Below are positions 28,941 to 38,552 of a stretch of 64,000 bases of DNA, piece by piece. Position 1 is the first letter of the stretch, and every line of letters begins with the position of its first letter. The translations under genes were made by a program, and so were the position numbers. The notes beneath the pieces were generated by a model, which worked only from the letters and a program-made list of their open reading frames with translations, was not told the DNA's origin and ran no database searches. Location of the stretch: the NCBI RefSeq assembly GCF_014203955.1, contig NZ_JACHKA010000001.1:2573001-2637000 (forward strand). The letters are read 5' to 3'. This stretch comes from Sphingobium lignivorans (GTDB lineage Bacteria > Pseudomonadota > Alphaproteobacteria > Sphingomonadales > Sphingomonadaceae).

Positions 28941-29780
28941 TCACTGCTGCGTCTGCGCCTGTGCGGCGTCGTCCGGCGGCAGACTGGCAATCAGAACGTC
29001 ATGCGACAATTTGGTTTCAGCCACCGGCAGCATGACACCGCGAATTGGTGCAGCATCTGCGGCATCAAGGCCACAGCAAAGGCGGACATGGCCTTCCACC
29101 GGGCAATGGCCAAGCGCAGGATCAAAGCCGATCCAGCCCAGCCCCTCCACGAAGGCCTCAGCCCATGCATGCGGATCGTGCTCGCCATCCGGCCGCTCGG
29201 GATCGCGCAGATAGCCCACGACATAGCGCGCCGGAATGCCGAGGCTGCGCGCTGCCGCAATGAAGATGTGGGACTGGTCCTGGCATACGCCGGCCCGCTG
29301 GGCGAACGCCTCGGCGGCCACGGTATCGACAGTCGTGCTGTCCGCGCGCCAGGCGATGTCCTCGTGCACAAGCTGGCAAAGGGCGTGGAGGCTGGCAAGC
29401 GGGCCATCGGGACTGCGCGCCCGCTCCGCGAACGCCGCGATCGCCTCGTCCGCCGCGGTCAGCGGCGTTGGCCGCAGGAACAGGCGGGGCCGCAATTCGC
29501 CGCCGCTCGGCTTGAGCACGCCGGCCGTGTCGCTCGTGCGCACTGTCCCTTCCGCGAGGATGACGACCGATTCGATCCTGCCCGGCGCGCGCCACACCGC
29601 CTCGGCATCGCCATGCCCGTTGCTTATCCAGCGCTCGACAGGCTCTCCATTGACGCTGACTGCCCAGCGCTCGACCACCTGCGCATTGCTGCTTGCGGGC
29701 GCAAGACACAGGCGCATGACCACGCCTGCCGCCGGCTCGGCATAATCATATCGGGTTTCGTGACGGATGCTGATCCGCAT
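28941..29780 (-). CDS. Transglutaminase-like cysteine peptidase of the Anbu cluster
   Basis: 279 aa. N-terminal beta domain (bacterial transglutaminase-like N-terminal region, about 1-110) followed by a transglutaminase fold with triad C166 (AGVCQDQSH), H204 (HDPHAWAEAF) and D220 (GWIGFDPA). Likely a peptidase or peptide-bond-forming enzyme acting with the ATP-grasp and alpha-E proteins upstream. The start at 29780 (MRISIRHETRYDY) is the family N-terminus. It lies 20 nt after the alpha-E stop and 55 nt before the Anbu start. Confidence 0.92.
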   Translation of the reverse strand: MRISIRHETRYDYAEPAAGVVMRLCLAPASSNAQVVERWAVSVNGEPVERWISNGHGDAEAVWRAPGRIESVVILAEGTVRTSDTAGVLKPSGGELRPRLFLRPTPLTAADEAIAAFAERARSPDGPLASLHALCQLVHEDIAWRADSTTVDTVAAEAFAQRAGVCQDQSHIFIAAARSLGIPARYVVGYLRDPERPDGEHDPHAWAEAFVEGLGWIGFDPALGHCPVEGHVRLCCGLDAADAAPIRGVMLPVAETKLSHDVLIASLPPDDAAQAQTQQ

Positions 29781-29800
29781 AATGTCGTCGTCTTTCCGGT

Positions 29801-30733
29801 TCAACCGAAATGATAAGCTTCGGCGATTTCCTGCCCAAGCATGTTGCACTGGACGATCTTGCTCTGGATCGTCTCATGCAAGCCTTTTTCGAAGATCGCG
29901 CCGCTGCTGGTCTGGGCCAGGGCTTCCACCATCTCCTCGCCGCGCAGATTCGCCGGCGTGCGCTGCCCGTGCCAGTGCGCCAGCCGCTGGAGCCGATAGG
30001 CCAGCTGGTCGAAGCAGTAGAGGACGCTGCGGGGAAACTGCCGGTTGAGCATCAGGAAATCGGTGATCTGCCAGGGCGAGTAGGAGCCGCCATAGACATG
30101 ATGATAGGCCCGGCTGCCCGACAGCGCATGCAGCACGGACGTCCACTGATAATGGTCGCGATGCCCCCCGACGACTTCGGTTTCCGGCAGAAGGACATAA
30201 TATTTGACGTCCAGCAGCCGCAACGTCATCTGCGCCCGCTCCAGCGCCCCCCCGGCGCGCAGGAAATCGTGGCCCTCGTTGCGCAAGTGACTGCTTTCCG
30301 TGGCGCCGCGGAACATCATCGCCCGGTTCTTCACCCAGTCGACCAGCTCGGCGAAGTCGCGACGGGCATCGGCGACGCCATAGGTCTCCAGCTTGCGCCA
30401 GCCCTCGTTCAGCGACTCCCACATCTCCTGCGTGAGCGCGGTGCGCACCGACTTGCCGTTCTGCCGCGCCCGGGCCAGGCATGAGCGGATGGACGCCGGA
30501 TTGTCCGGGTCGAGCATCAGATGTTCGACGATATCGCTCTCGCGAATGATCGCATCCTTGCCGAAGGCATCCTCGCAGCCAGTGACGCGGACGACAGACC
30601 GCCATTCGTCGCGCATGGTGGCGGCGGGCAGAATCGCCATGCGCTGCCCCATGGTGAGCAGTCGCGCCGTGGACTCGGCGCGCTCCATGTAACGCGCCAT
30701 CCAGAAGAGATTCTCGGCGGTGCGGCTCAGCAT
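29801..30733 (-). CDS. Alpha-E domain protein
   Basis: 310 aa, almost entirely alpha-helical. MLSRTAENLFWMARYMERAESTARLL is the family hallmark start. Its molecular function is unknown; it nearly always accompanies the circularly permuted ATP-grasp and transglutaminase-like genes, as here, and comparative genomics has linked the set to peptide ligation and turnover. It follows the ATP-grasp gene by 43 nt, a gap made mostly of a short tandem repeat. Confidence 0.92.
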   Translation of the reverse strand: MLSRTAENLFWMARYMERAESTARLLTMGQRMAILPAATMRDEWRSVVRVTGCEDAFGKDAIIRESDIVEHLMLDPDNPASIRSCLARARQNGKSVRTALTQEMWESLNEGWRKLETYGVADARRDFAELVDWVKNRAMMFRGATESSHLRNEGHDFLRAGGALERAQMTLRLLDVKYYVLLPETEVVGGHRDHYQWTSVLHALSGSRAYHHVYGGSYSPWQITDFLMLNRQFPRSVLYCFDQLAYRLQRLAHWHGQRTPANLRGEEMVEALAQTSSGAIFEKGLHETIQSKIVQCNMLGQEIAEAYHFG

Positions 30734-30746
30734 GGGCAGCCCTCCG

Positions 30747-30790
30747 TCATCGCAGCACCCGTCATCCCACCACCCTTCATCGCAGCACCC
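30747..30790 (-). repeat. 15-bp tandem repeat, three copies, at the ATP-grasp/alpha-E junction
   Basis: Read on the minus strand, GGGTGCTGCGATGA occurs exactly at 30790-30777 and 30760-30747, with the variant GGGTGGTGGGATGA between them, period 15. The first copy contains the last codons and TGA stop of the ATP-grasp gene. Every copy ends in ATGA. It looks like a local duplication of a stop-codon junction. Confidence 0.85.
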
Positions 30791-32183
30791 AGGTATCCTT
30801 GACCCCGCCGCCCTGACTTGAATTGACGACCAGCGACCCTTCCGCCAGGGCCACGCGAGTCAGGCCGCCCGGCACCAGCCGTATCTCCTTGCCGACGAGG
30901 CAATAGGGCCGGAAATCGACATGGCGCTGCACCAGCCCGGATGGCCCCAGCGTCGGCGATGTGGACAGGTCAAGCGTGGGCTGCGCAATGAACTCGGCCG
31001 GATTGGCGCGGATGCGCTCGGCATAGGTCGCGACTTCCTCCGCGCTGGCCTGCGGGCCGATGAGCATGCCGTAGCCGCCCGAGCCATGGACTTCCTTCAC
31101 CACAAGCTCGGGCAGATGGTCCATGACATAGGCATAATGGTCCGGCAGACCGCACTGCCATGTCGGCACATTCTGGAGGATCGCCGTTTCGCCGAGGTAG
31201 AAGCGGATCATCTCGGGCACATAGACATAGACCGCCTTGTCGTCCGCGATGCCGGCGCCGGGCGCCGAGCAGAGCGTGACCCCACCGCCGCGATAGGCAT
31301 TGAAGAGCCCGGGCACGCCCAGCATGCTGTCCGGCCGGAACGCCAGCGGATCGAGAAAATCATCGTCGATGCGCCGGTAGATGACGTCCACCCGGCGCGG
31401 CCCGGACGTCGTCTTCATGTAGACGAGCCCCTCGTCCACGAAGAGATCGGCCGGCTCCACCAGCTCCACGCCCATGAGATCGGCGAGATAGCTGTGTTCG
31501 TAATAAGCGCTGTTGAAGGCGCCCGGCGTCAGGACGACGACCTGGGGCTTGTCCTTGCAGGCGGGCGGCGCGACTTCCTGGAGGGACTTGAGGAGCTGGC
31601 TGGGATAATCATCCACCGGCGCCACGCGCTCCAGCGCGAACAGCTCGGGGAACATGCGCGTCATGATCTCGCGGTTCTCGAGCATGTAGGAGACACCGGA
31701 CGGCGTCCGGCAATTGTCTTCCAGCACCATGAAGTCGGACAGGCTCGTGCGCACGATGTCGATGCCGACGATGTGGCTGTAGACCCGGCCGGGCGGCGTG
31801 AAGCCGGCCATCTCGGGCTTGTAGGCCTTGTTCTGATACACGATGTCGGCCGGAACGATCCCGGCACGGATGATCTCGCCGCGATTGTAGACATCGAGCA
31901 GGAAGGCGTTGAGCGCTGCCGCCCGCTGGCGAATCCCCGCTTCGAGCCGCTGCCATTCCATCGCCGTGAAAATGCGCGGCAGGAGATCGAACGGGATCAG
32001 GCGCTCGGGGTCCCCGCCCTCCCCGTAGACCGCAAAAGTGATGCCGATGCGCCGGAAGATCGCTTCTGCTTCACCGAGCCTGCGATGCAGCCCCTCTATT
32101 CCTGTTTCCTCCACCCATTGCTGGATGACCGCATAGCAGTCCCGAATTTCCCCGGCGTCGCCCAGCATCTCGGAAAAGGTCAT
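30777..32183 (-). CDS. Circularly permuted type 2 ATP-grasp protein
   Basis: 468 aa. ATP-grasp-fold ligase of the circularly permuted group, recognisable from YKPEMAGFTPPGRVYSHIVG-type segments in the first third and the C-terminal hallmark NSSQGGGVKDTWVLR. It is expected to join a carboxylate to an amine using ATP; the product is unknown. It is the first gene of the Anbu cluster. Upstream on its strand is an A/T-rich stretch (32184-32280) that should hold the promoter; a TTGATT/TATGCT pair is visible but its 19-nt spacing makes it a weak call. Confidence 0.92.
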   Translation of the reverse strand: MTFSEMLGDAGEIRDCYAVIQQWVEETGIEGLHRRLGEAEAIFRRIGITFAVYGEGGDPERLIPFDLLPRIFTAMEWQRLEAGIRQRAAALNAFLLDVYNRGEIIRAGIVPADIVYQNKAYKPEMAGFTPPGRVYSHIVGIDIVRTSLSDFMVLEDNCRTPSGVSYMLENREIMTRMFPELFALERVAPVDDYPSQLLKSLQEVAPPACKDKPQVVVLTPGAFNSAYYEHSYLADLMGVELVEPADLFVDEGLVYMKTTSGPRRVDVIYRRIDDDFLDPLAFRPDSMLGVPGLFNAYRGGGVTLCSAPGAGIADDKAVYVYVPEMIRFYLGETAILQNVPTWQCGLPDHYAYVMDHLPELVVKEVHGSGGYGMLIGPQASAEEVATYAERIRANPAEFIAQPTLDLSTSPTLGPSGLVQRHVDFRPYCLVGKEIRLVPGGLTRVALAEGSLVVNSSQGGGVKDTWVLR

Positions 32184-32424
32184 AGGCTTTTGTTTTTCTC
32201 GGCCTCATTGTGCATCGCAGCATAGTGCGCGCGCCATTTCCAAAATCAAGCCGAAAAATCACCTGACTTGCCGCTGTCCCGACGCCGCACCTCTTTTTGC
32301 GTCCTTGAGCCTTACGGAGCCCTGGTGCCCTGCGGGCGCGCGTGTTTGGGCGGTGATGAAAAAGATTTCGTGACCTTGTTCGATTATTGCTGGACGTGAC
32401 GGCCTTTTCGAGGCATTTTCGACC
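32184..32424. promoter_or_regulatory. Divergent promoter region for the Anbu cluster and leuA leader
   Basis: About 240 nt with no gene, between the start of the ATP-grasp gene (minus) and the candidate leuA leader peptide (plus). It is A/T-richer than the coding DNA on both sides (for example the runs near 32190, 32250 and 32290). Both transcripts must start here, but no promoter element stands out enough to give coordinates. Confidence 0.45.
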
Positions 32425-32478
32425 ATGATGCTGTACCGGATCTCGATCATCCGCCTTACGCGACTTACGCGCCCTTAG
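32425..32478 (+). CDS. Candidate leuA leader peptide (17 aa)
   Basis: A 17-codon frame, MMLYRISIIRLTRLTRP, 137 nt before leuA. It holds three Leu (one CTG, two CTT, the CTT codons being rare in this GC-rich DNA) and three Ile codons; the last part is a repeated CGx-CTT-ACG codon triplet. The TAG stop (32476-32478) lies inside the first arm of a long inverted repeat, the geometry of ribosome-dependent attenuation. GAGG at 32409-32412 is only a weak ribosome site. Leu leader peptides of this sort are known upstream of leuA in proteobacteria, but I cannot confirm conservation. Confidence 0.45.
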   Translation: MMLYRISIIRLTRLTRP

Positions 32479-32523
32479 GCGCGACCATGCGGTTGCCGCA
32501 GGCGGCACCCTGCGCCTAAGGGC
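32468..32523 (+). promoter_or_regulatory. Competing hairpins in the leuA leader (candidate attenuator)
   Basis: Two mutually exclusive structures share the leader stop codon. The short one is CGCGCC (32468-32473), loop CTTA, GGCGCG (32478-32483). The long one pairs GCCCTTAGGCGC (32471-32482) with GCGCCTAAGGGC (32512-32523), 12 perfect pairs, and encloses a third hairpin TGCCG-CAGG-CGGCA (32494-32507). A five-T run at 32586-32590 follows a weak GCGG/CCGC stem, so a classical terminator is not clear. Confidence 0.5.
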
Positions 32524-32615
32524 ATTCGGAAAGTCACAATCGAGACTCAAACGACCGGAGCGAGTCGGCGCGGCCTGTCCGCTGCTTTTTCCGGCAAAGG
32601 CGAAATAGCTGACCC

Positions 32616-34310
32616 ATGATGCTGATCGATCCTTCCCGTAAGTACCGCCCTTTCCCGCAAGTCGACCTGCCGGACCGGCAATGGCCCTCGCGCACGATCA
32701 CCAAGCCGCCCCGCTGGCTCTCCACGGACATGCGCGACGGCAATCAGGCCCTCATCGATCCGATGGATACGGAGAAGAAGACTCGCTTCTTCGAGCTCCT
32801 GACCCGGATCGGGCTCAAGGAGATCGAGGTCGGCTTCCCCTCCGCGGGCGCGACCGAATTCGATTTCATTTCCGGGCTGGTGCGCTCGGGGCGCATTCCA
32901 GACGATGTGATCGTGCAGGTGCTGACGCAGGCGCGCCGTGACCTGATCGAACGAACCTTCGAGAGCCTGCAAGGCGCGAAGCAGGCGATCGTGCATGTCT
33001 ACAATGCCGTGTCCCCGGCCTGGCGGCGGATCGTGTTCAACATGGACCGACCGCAGATCAAGGACATCGCGATCAACGCCGCTAAGATCATCCGCGACGA
33101 AGCGGCAAAGCAGCCGAACACGGACTGGTCCTTCGAATATAGTCCCGAGACCTTCTCGACCGCCGAGCTGGATTTCAGCCTGGAATGCTGCGAGGCGGTG
33201 ATGGACATTCTGCGCCCCACGCCCGAGAAGCCGCTGATCCTCAATCTCCCGGCGACCGTGGAAGCGGCGACGCCCAATATCTACGCCGACCAGATCGAGT
33301 GGTTCTGCCGCCACATCCGGGATCGGGACAGCGTCGTCATCTCGCTCCATCCGCACAATGACCGGGGCACGGGTGTCGCCGCCGCCGAACTGGGGCTGCT
33401 CGCGGGCGCCGACCGCGTCGAAGGCTGTTTGTTCGGCAATGGCGAGCGCACCGGCAATTGCGACCTCGTGACCGTGGCCCTCAACATGTACACGCAGGGC
33501 GTCGCGCCCGGGCTCGACTTCTCCAACATGGAGGAGGTCGTGCAGACCGTCACGTACTGCAACCAGCTCCCCGTCCACCCGCGCCATCCCTATGCGGGCG
33601 ATCTGGTGTTCACGGCCTTCTCCGGCAGCCACCAGGATGCGATCAAGAAGGGCTTTGCGGCGCAGGAACAGCGCAATGACGAATATTGGGACGTGCCTTA
33701 TCTGCCGATCGATCCGGCCGACATCGGCTGCTCCTATGAAGCGGTGATCCGCGTCAACTCGCAGTCCGGCAAGGGTGGCGTCGCGTGGGTCCTGCAGCAG
33801 GACAAGGGCCTGAAGCTTCCCAAGCGCATGCAGGGCGACTTCTCGAAAGTGGTGCAGGACATGGCCGACTCGTCGAGCCGGGAACTGCATGCCAGCGACA
33901 TCTGGGATGCTTTCGAACAGCATTATTGCCTCACCGGGCCCCAGCCTTATTCGCTGGTCGATTATTTCGAGAGCGGGCCGGCGGGCCAGCGCGTCTTCAC
34001 CGGAAAGATCGCCCATAATGGCGAGGAGCGCAGCATTTCCGGGCGCGGCAATGGCCTGATCTCCTCGGTGCTTTCCGCCCTGCGCGAGGAACTGGGCATC
34101 GGCCTCGACGTCGTCGACTATAGCGAGCATGCCATCGGCACGGGTCGTGATGTCCATGCGGCGGCCTATGTCGAATGCCGCACCGATGACGGGCACACGG
34201 TGTTCGGCGTCGGCCTCGACGAGGATATCGCCACGGCGTCCGTACAGGCCGTGCTCTCGGTCGCCAACGGGCTGGAACGGCGCGTGCTGACTTCCGCCAG
34301 CGCCGCATGA
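32616..34310 (+). CDS. leuA: 2-isopropylmalate synthase
   Basis: 564 aa. First committed step of leucine synthesis: acetyl-CoA plus 2-oxoisovalerate. HMGL-like TIM barrel with the metal/catalytic motif [15 protein letters not shown] (about residues 37-51), the HPHNDRGTG metal histidines (about 246-254), and a C-terminal LeuA allosteric domain (about 430-560) for leucine feedback. Start ATGATG at 32616; the second ATG is also possible. The stop overlaps the following asparaginase-type gene by 4 nt. A leader peptide and hairpins upstream suggest transcriptional attenuation. leuB is separate, at 60925. Confidence 0.96.
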   Translation: MMLIDPSRKYRPFPQVDLPDRQWPSRTITKPPRWLSTDMRDGNQALIDPMDTEKKTRFFELLTRIGLKEIEVGFPSAGATEFDFISGLVRSGRIPDDVIVQVLTQARRDLIERTFESLQGAKQAIVHVYNAVSPAWRRIVFNMDRPQIKDIAINAAKIIRDEAAKQPNTDWSFEYSPETFSTAELDFSLECCEAVMDILRPTPEKPLILNLPATVEAATPNIYADQIEWFCRHIRDRDSVVISLHPHNDRGTGVAAAELGLLAGADRVEGCLFGNGERTGNCDLVTVALNMYTQGVAPGLDFSNMEEVVQTVTYCNQLPVHPRHPYAGDLVFTAFSGSHQDAIKKGFAAQEQRNDEYWDVPYLPIDPADIGCSYEAVIRVNSQSGKGGVAWVLQQDKGLKLPKRMQGDFSKVVQDMADSSSRELHASDIWDAFEQHYCLTGPQPYSLVDYFESGPAGQRVFTGKIAHNGEERSISGRGNGLISSVLSALREELGIGLDVVDYSEHAIGTGRDVHAAAYVECRTDDGHTVFGVGLDEDIATASVQAVLSVANGLERRVLTSASAA

Positions 34311-35320
34311 TGCGCGGACCGGCCGGAAAAAGGCGCGCTTCGTTGCTCGCAGCGGCGCTGGCGATTCTTTCGGGAGCGCCGGCCGGTGCCGCGGAGCCCT
34401 GGACCCTGCTGATCCATGGCGGAGCCGGAGTCATCGAGCGCGGGAACATGACGCCGGAACGGGACGCCGAGATTCGCGCGGCTCTCAGGAGCGCGCTCGA
34501 AGCCGGCGGCGCCGTGCTCAATCGGGGCGGGACCGCGCTCGATGCGGTGGAAGCAACCGTGCGCGTTCTTGAGGATTCCCCTCATTTCAATGCGGCGCGC
34601 GGCGCAGTGTTCACGTCCGCCGGCACCAACGAAATGGACGCGGCGATCATGGAAGGTTCGACACGCCGGGCCGGCGCGGTCGCCGGCGTGACGCGCACTA
34701 AAAATCCCGTCTCGCTTGCGCGCGCCGTGATGGAGAAGAGCAAGCACGTCATGTTCGTCGGCTCCGGGGCGGACGCATTTTCGCTCGAGGCCGGGCTGGA
34801 GCAGGCCGATCCGGCCTATTTCCGCACCGAGCTGCGCTGGCAGCAGCTGCAGGACCTGCGCGCGCGGGGCCAGGGCGCGGCGCGGCTTACGAATCCCGAA
34901 TTCAAATACGGGACGGTGGGCGCCGTTGCCCGGGACAGCCAGGGGCATCTCGCCGCCGCGACCTCCACGGGGGGACTGACCGGAAAGACTCCCGGACGCG
35001 TGGGCGACTCGCCCGTCATCGGCGCCGGCACTTATGCGGATGATCGCGCCTGCGCGGTCTCAGCAACGGGTGCCGGTGAATATTATATCCGGGAAGGCGT
35101 GGCGCACGAGATCTGCGCGCGCATCCGCTTCGCCGGGGAGAATGCGCAGGTCGCCGCCGACACGGTGCAGGCGGAAACGCTGGCCATGGGCGGCGATGGC
35201 GGCGTCATCGTGGTGCCGGCCAGAGGGGAAGGCGCCTTCTCCTTCAACACGCCGGGCATGTACCGCGGCCGCATGACGGCGGGACAGGCGCCGCAGGTCG
35301 CTATCTACGGCGACGAATAA
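34307..35320 (+). CDS. Isoaspartyl peptidase / L-asparaginase (Ntn-hydrolase)
   Basis: 337 aa. Signal peptide at residues 1-29 (cleavage near AGAAEPW), then a plant-type asparaginase domain with TLLIHGGAG and the self-cleavage site before T203 ([13 protein letters not shown]). It would remove isoaspartyl residues from peptides or hydrolyse asparagine after autocleavage into two subunits, in the periplasm. The ATG at 34307 overlaps the leuA stop (ATGA), so it is probably expressed with leuA even though no pathway link is obvious. Confidence 0.92.
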   Translation: MMRGPAGKRRASLLAAALAILSGAPAGAAEPWTLLIHGGAGVIERGNMTPERDAEIRAALRSALEAGGAVLNRGGTALDAVEATVRVLEDSPHFNAARGAVFTSAGTNEMDAAIMEGSTRRAGAVAGVTRTKNPVSLARAVMEKSKHVMFVGSGADAFSLEAGLEQADPAYFRTELRWQQLQDLRARGQGAARLTNPEFKYGTVGAVARDSQGHLAAATSTGGLTGKTPGRVGDSPVIGAGTYADDRACAVSATGAGEYYIREGVAHEICARIRFAGENAQVAADTVQAETLAMGGDGGVIVVPARGEGAFSFNTPGMYRGRMTAGQAPQVAIYGDE

Positions 35321-35353
35321 GGTCACCCGGGAAAGCGCGCGGCTTCCGGAACC

Positions 35354-37373
35354 TCAGGCACCAATCCGCAGACCGAGCCAGAAGGTCTGCGGCGTGCCCA
35401 GGTCGATGCTCTCGCCCACCTTGCGCGTGAGGATGGTCGCATCCAGCAGATTCTCGACCCGGCCCACCAGCGCGACCTGGCGCGTCAGCGGCACGCGCGC
35501 ATAGCCGTCGAACGTGAGCACGCCCGGCATCCGGTCCGTTTCCAGATCGTCCTCGAATTGCGGCCCCACATAGCGCGCCGTGAGCGCGAGCCGGGCCTGC
35601 GCCGGAGCGCGCCATCCCAGGGTGGCACTGGCGCTGTGGCGCGGGCTTTGCGCTGGCCGCATGCCGTCCAGCGGCGCGGCATTGCCGCTCGCCTCGACCT
35701 TGCTGTCATTGAAGGCATAAGAGGCGGAAAGATCGAATGTCCCGGCCTCTACCGCCCCGCTCAGTTCCACGCCCTTGCTGACGATGGCGTCCACATTGCG
35801 CCGCTGACGCATGTTGGTGCCGATCGTCACATTGGCAATGGCGTTCTCAAGCCGGTTGTAGAAGCCGGTCAGGGACAGGCGAACGCCGGGAGCGGGCGTC
35901 AGGTCGATTCCCCCTTCCCCGCCCTTCAGCCGTTCGGGCGAGAGCGCTGCGTTGGCCTGCGTCACCACCGGGAAGACGGTAAAGCCGCGATACAGTTCAT
36001 TGATGGTGGGCAGGCGGAAACTCGTATACCCCGCCGCGCGCAGGGACAGGGCCTCGGACATCCGCCAGAGCAGCCCGCCGCGCACACTTGCCTCCCAGTC
36101 GTTGCGATCGGGATGAACGGTGGTGCTCACGGCGCCGGTCGTCGCGTTGCGTTCCGTGAACCGCCCCCGGCTGATCTCCCAGCGATCCGCGCGCGCGCCG
36201 GCTGTCAGCACGACGTCGCCGAGCGTCCAGTCATCCTCGATATAGACGCCGCTGGTGACTTGCCGGCCGGTCGCGTCCCGCCGCACCATGGCGGCGCCGG
36301 TCGTGGCGTTCAGCGTCTCCTCATACATGTCGGCCGTGGCGAAACGGCTGTCCACACCGATGCGCAGCACATGATCGGCTCCAACGGGCGGGCGGATCTC
36401 CACCTTGCCGCCAAGGCCGGTCGAAGGCGTGTTGCGTTGATCGAGCGTCGGGCGGAAGCTGGTGGAGCTGATGACGATGTTGTCGAAATTGCGAAGCTGG
36501 ACATAAGCGAGCGCTTCGACCTGCCAGCGCCCGCGCGACAGGTAGCGCAGGCTGGCATCCTGCCCCGCCTGTCCGTTATCGGCCCCGGCGAACCGCAGGG
36601 TGCGATCATCCCGCATGAGATTGACGCGGGCCTGTATCTCCCCCGTGCCCCCCACCGGCGCGACGCCGCGCAGCGTCACGGACCAGCTTCGGTAGCGAGC
36701 GGGCACATCTGCCGGGCCGCGCTGGTCGGGCCGGCGTTGTCCAGAAGCCGTCGCCCCGGGAGAAGCTTCCCGAAAGAGATACGAAACCCGCCCCCAGATC
36801 GGGCGAGAATGATGCGTTCACTTGCTGGGCATCGCGCGAGCCGTAAAGCGCCGTGGCGCCTAGCAGCGGAAGCTGCGCCCGGTCCGCACTGAACAGCTCG
36901 ATGGTGCCGGCCACCGTCCCCGCCCCGAATGCGCCGGCGCCGCCCCCGCGCGTGATGCGAACCGCGCCGATGGTCTCGAGCGGCAGGGCATTGAACGGGA
37001 TGGACCCGAAGAAGGGATCGGCCAGCGGCACGCCATCGAGGAGCACGAGCGCCCGGCTGGTGGCATTGCCCCCCAGCGCGCGCAGCGTGACGCCCTGCGC
37101 CGAGGGATTGGCGGAGCGACTGTCCGACCGGCGGAATTGCTGAAAGCCGGCAACATCCGCCAGGGCATGCTCGACGCTTCCGGAGGCGTCTTCCTCCAGC
37201 CGCTCCCGCCCGATCGTGACTGACCCGTAAGCCGGAGTGCCGGGCGGCAAGTCCAGCCCTCGTCCCAGCACGACGATATCCCCCGGGGAGGGAGGCGCCT
37301 CCGCCAGCAACGGGCCGGGTGCGGCCATGGCAGCGGTCGCGCAAAGGGAAATACTGAGCTTACGAAGGATCAT
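35354..37373 (-). pseudogene. TonB-dependent receptor, frame-shifted (probable +1 sequence error)
   Basis: One receptor of about 672 aa split between two frames. The N-terminal part (start 37373, signal peptide MILRKLSISLCATAAMAAPG, TonB-box-like GDIVVLG, plug domain with VLLDGVPLADPFFG and ITRGGGAGAFGAG) runs to about 36730. The barrel part continues in another frame to 35354. Removing one base from the GGG at 36728-36730 joins FWTTPA to DQRGPADVPARYRSW without a gap. It belongs to the siderophore/vitamin-type outer-membrane receptors; the ligand is unknown. It is divergent from an AraC regulator, its likely controller. No cobalamin riboswitch is seen in the 173-nt region between. Confidence 0.85.
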
Positions 37374-37546
37374 GGGGGCCTCTTGCCGCATGGCCGGTGG
37401 CTTGGCAACTCGGCGCCGGGGCGCAGTCGGCCTGTAGCGCTCATGCAACCCCGTTCTATTTGTTGCGATCCTGTTGCACTGCACCGCCTTATCTCTTTGA
37501 CACGCCTTGCTCTTTGGCCGATGGTCAAAAAAGGACGGATAAGAAA

Positions 37547-38512
37547 ATGGGCACAGTGAACCTGGAGGGGCTCTCATCGGTCGTCGACCTGAGCGGGGTC
37601 GAGGGAGAACGGCGCGCGGACATATGGACCGGTGCGGCGCCGGCCATCTTTCCTGGCCTGCGTATCGACACCATCGAACCGCATCCGAGCATCGGATCGA
37701 TCCAGCATAGCCGCATGGGCCAGGGCGCCCTTTTCGCCATCACCTCCGCGCCGGCCGAAGTGGCTTATGTCCCGCGGGCAGTCAACGAAACGGGCCAGCA
37801 TCTCACGCTGATGCTGCAGACAGATGGCTCGATGGTGGCCTTTCAGCGCCAGCGTCATTGCGAGCTTGGCCCGGGCGACATCTGCTTCATCGATGAACGC
37901 CAGCCTTTCCGGCTGATCGGCACGGGCTGCAGCCAGTTCATGCTGCTGCGCATGCCCCGCATGCTCGCGCTCAATCGCTTCCCCGAGCTGGAACATCTCG
38001 TCGCGACGATCATTTCGTGCCGCGATCCGGGCACGCAGCTGCTGGCGCAAACGCTGATCCATCTCCTGCACGTCGCCAACGAACTGCGCGAGGCGCAGCA
38101 GAACGCTGCGATGAATGCGATCATTCACATGCTGGGCGCCACCTCGGGCCTCGCCTGCGATCTGGAGACGGTCCACTGGCGCGTTCAGAAGGCGCTGGAC
38201 TTCATCGAGATGAACCTGCCGAGCCCGGATCTTTCCGCCGAACAGGTGGCCCGGGCGCAGCATATCAGCCGGCGGCGACTCGACCAGCTCATGCGGGACG
38301 CGCTGGGCCTCTCGATCACCGGCCAGATCTGGAACCGCCGCCTTCAGCGCGCGGCGGACGACCTGCGCGATCCCCGCTGGGCCAATGCCCCGATCTCGCA
38401 GATCGCCTTCGCCAACGGTTTCGAGGACCCTGCGCATTTCGCCCGCGCCTTCAAGCGGCGGTTCGAGGAAACGCCGGGCCAGTGGCGCGCCCGGGTGCGC
38501 ATACCGCACTGA
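37547..38512 (+). CDS. AraC-family transcriptional regulator
   Basis: 321 aa. N-terminal AraC-type ligand-binding cupin (about 1-200; GDICFIDERQPFRL is typical of the FeaR/AraC_binding_2 group) and a C-terminal double helix-turn-helix (about 220-320) ending ISQIAFANGFEDPAHFARAFKRRFEETPGQWR. The ATG at 37547 is preceded by AAGGACGG; a longer frame upstream has no domain similarity. It is divergent from the TonB receptor gene and is the obvious candidate regulator of it. Confidence 0.93.
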   Translation: MGTVNLEGLSSVVDLSGVEGERRADIWTGAAPAIFPGLRIDTIEPHPSIGSIQHSRMGQGALFAITSAPAEVAYVPRAVNETGQHLTLMLQTDGSMVAFQRQRHCELGPGDICFIDERQPFRLIGTGCSQFMLLRMPRMLALNRFPELEHLVATIISCRDPGTQLLAQTLIHLLHVANELREAQQNAAMNAIIHMLGATSGLACDLETVHWRVQKALDFIEMNLPSPDLSAEQVARAQHISRRRLDQLMRDALGLSITGQIWNRRLQRAADDLRDPRWANAPISQIAFANGFEDPAHFARAFKRRFEETPGQWRARVRIPH

Positions 38513-38519
38513 AGACGCC

Positions 38520-38537
38520 GCCCGGCAGACACCGGGC
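38520..38537. terminator. Small GC hairpin between convergent genes
   Basis: GCCCGG (38520-38525) and CCGGGC (38532-38537) form a 6-bp stem in the 40-nt gap between the AraC stop (38512) and the corrected stop of the HD gene (38553). No T tract follows, so termination is only possible. Confidence 0.3.
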
Positions 38538-38552
38538 AAGCCTCCGTCCTCT

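Noticed and set aside
37374..37546. Possible cobalamin riboswitch upstream of the TonB receptor
   Set aside because: No B12-box-like conserved segment could be found on the minus strand, and the divergent AraC gene offers a simpler regulator.
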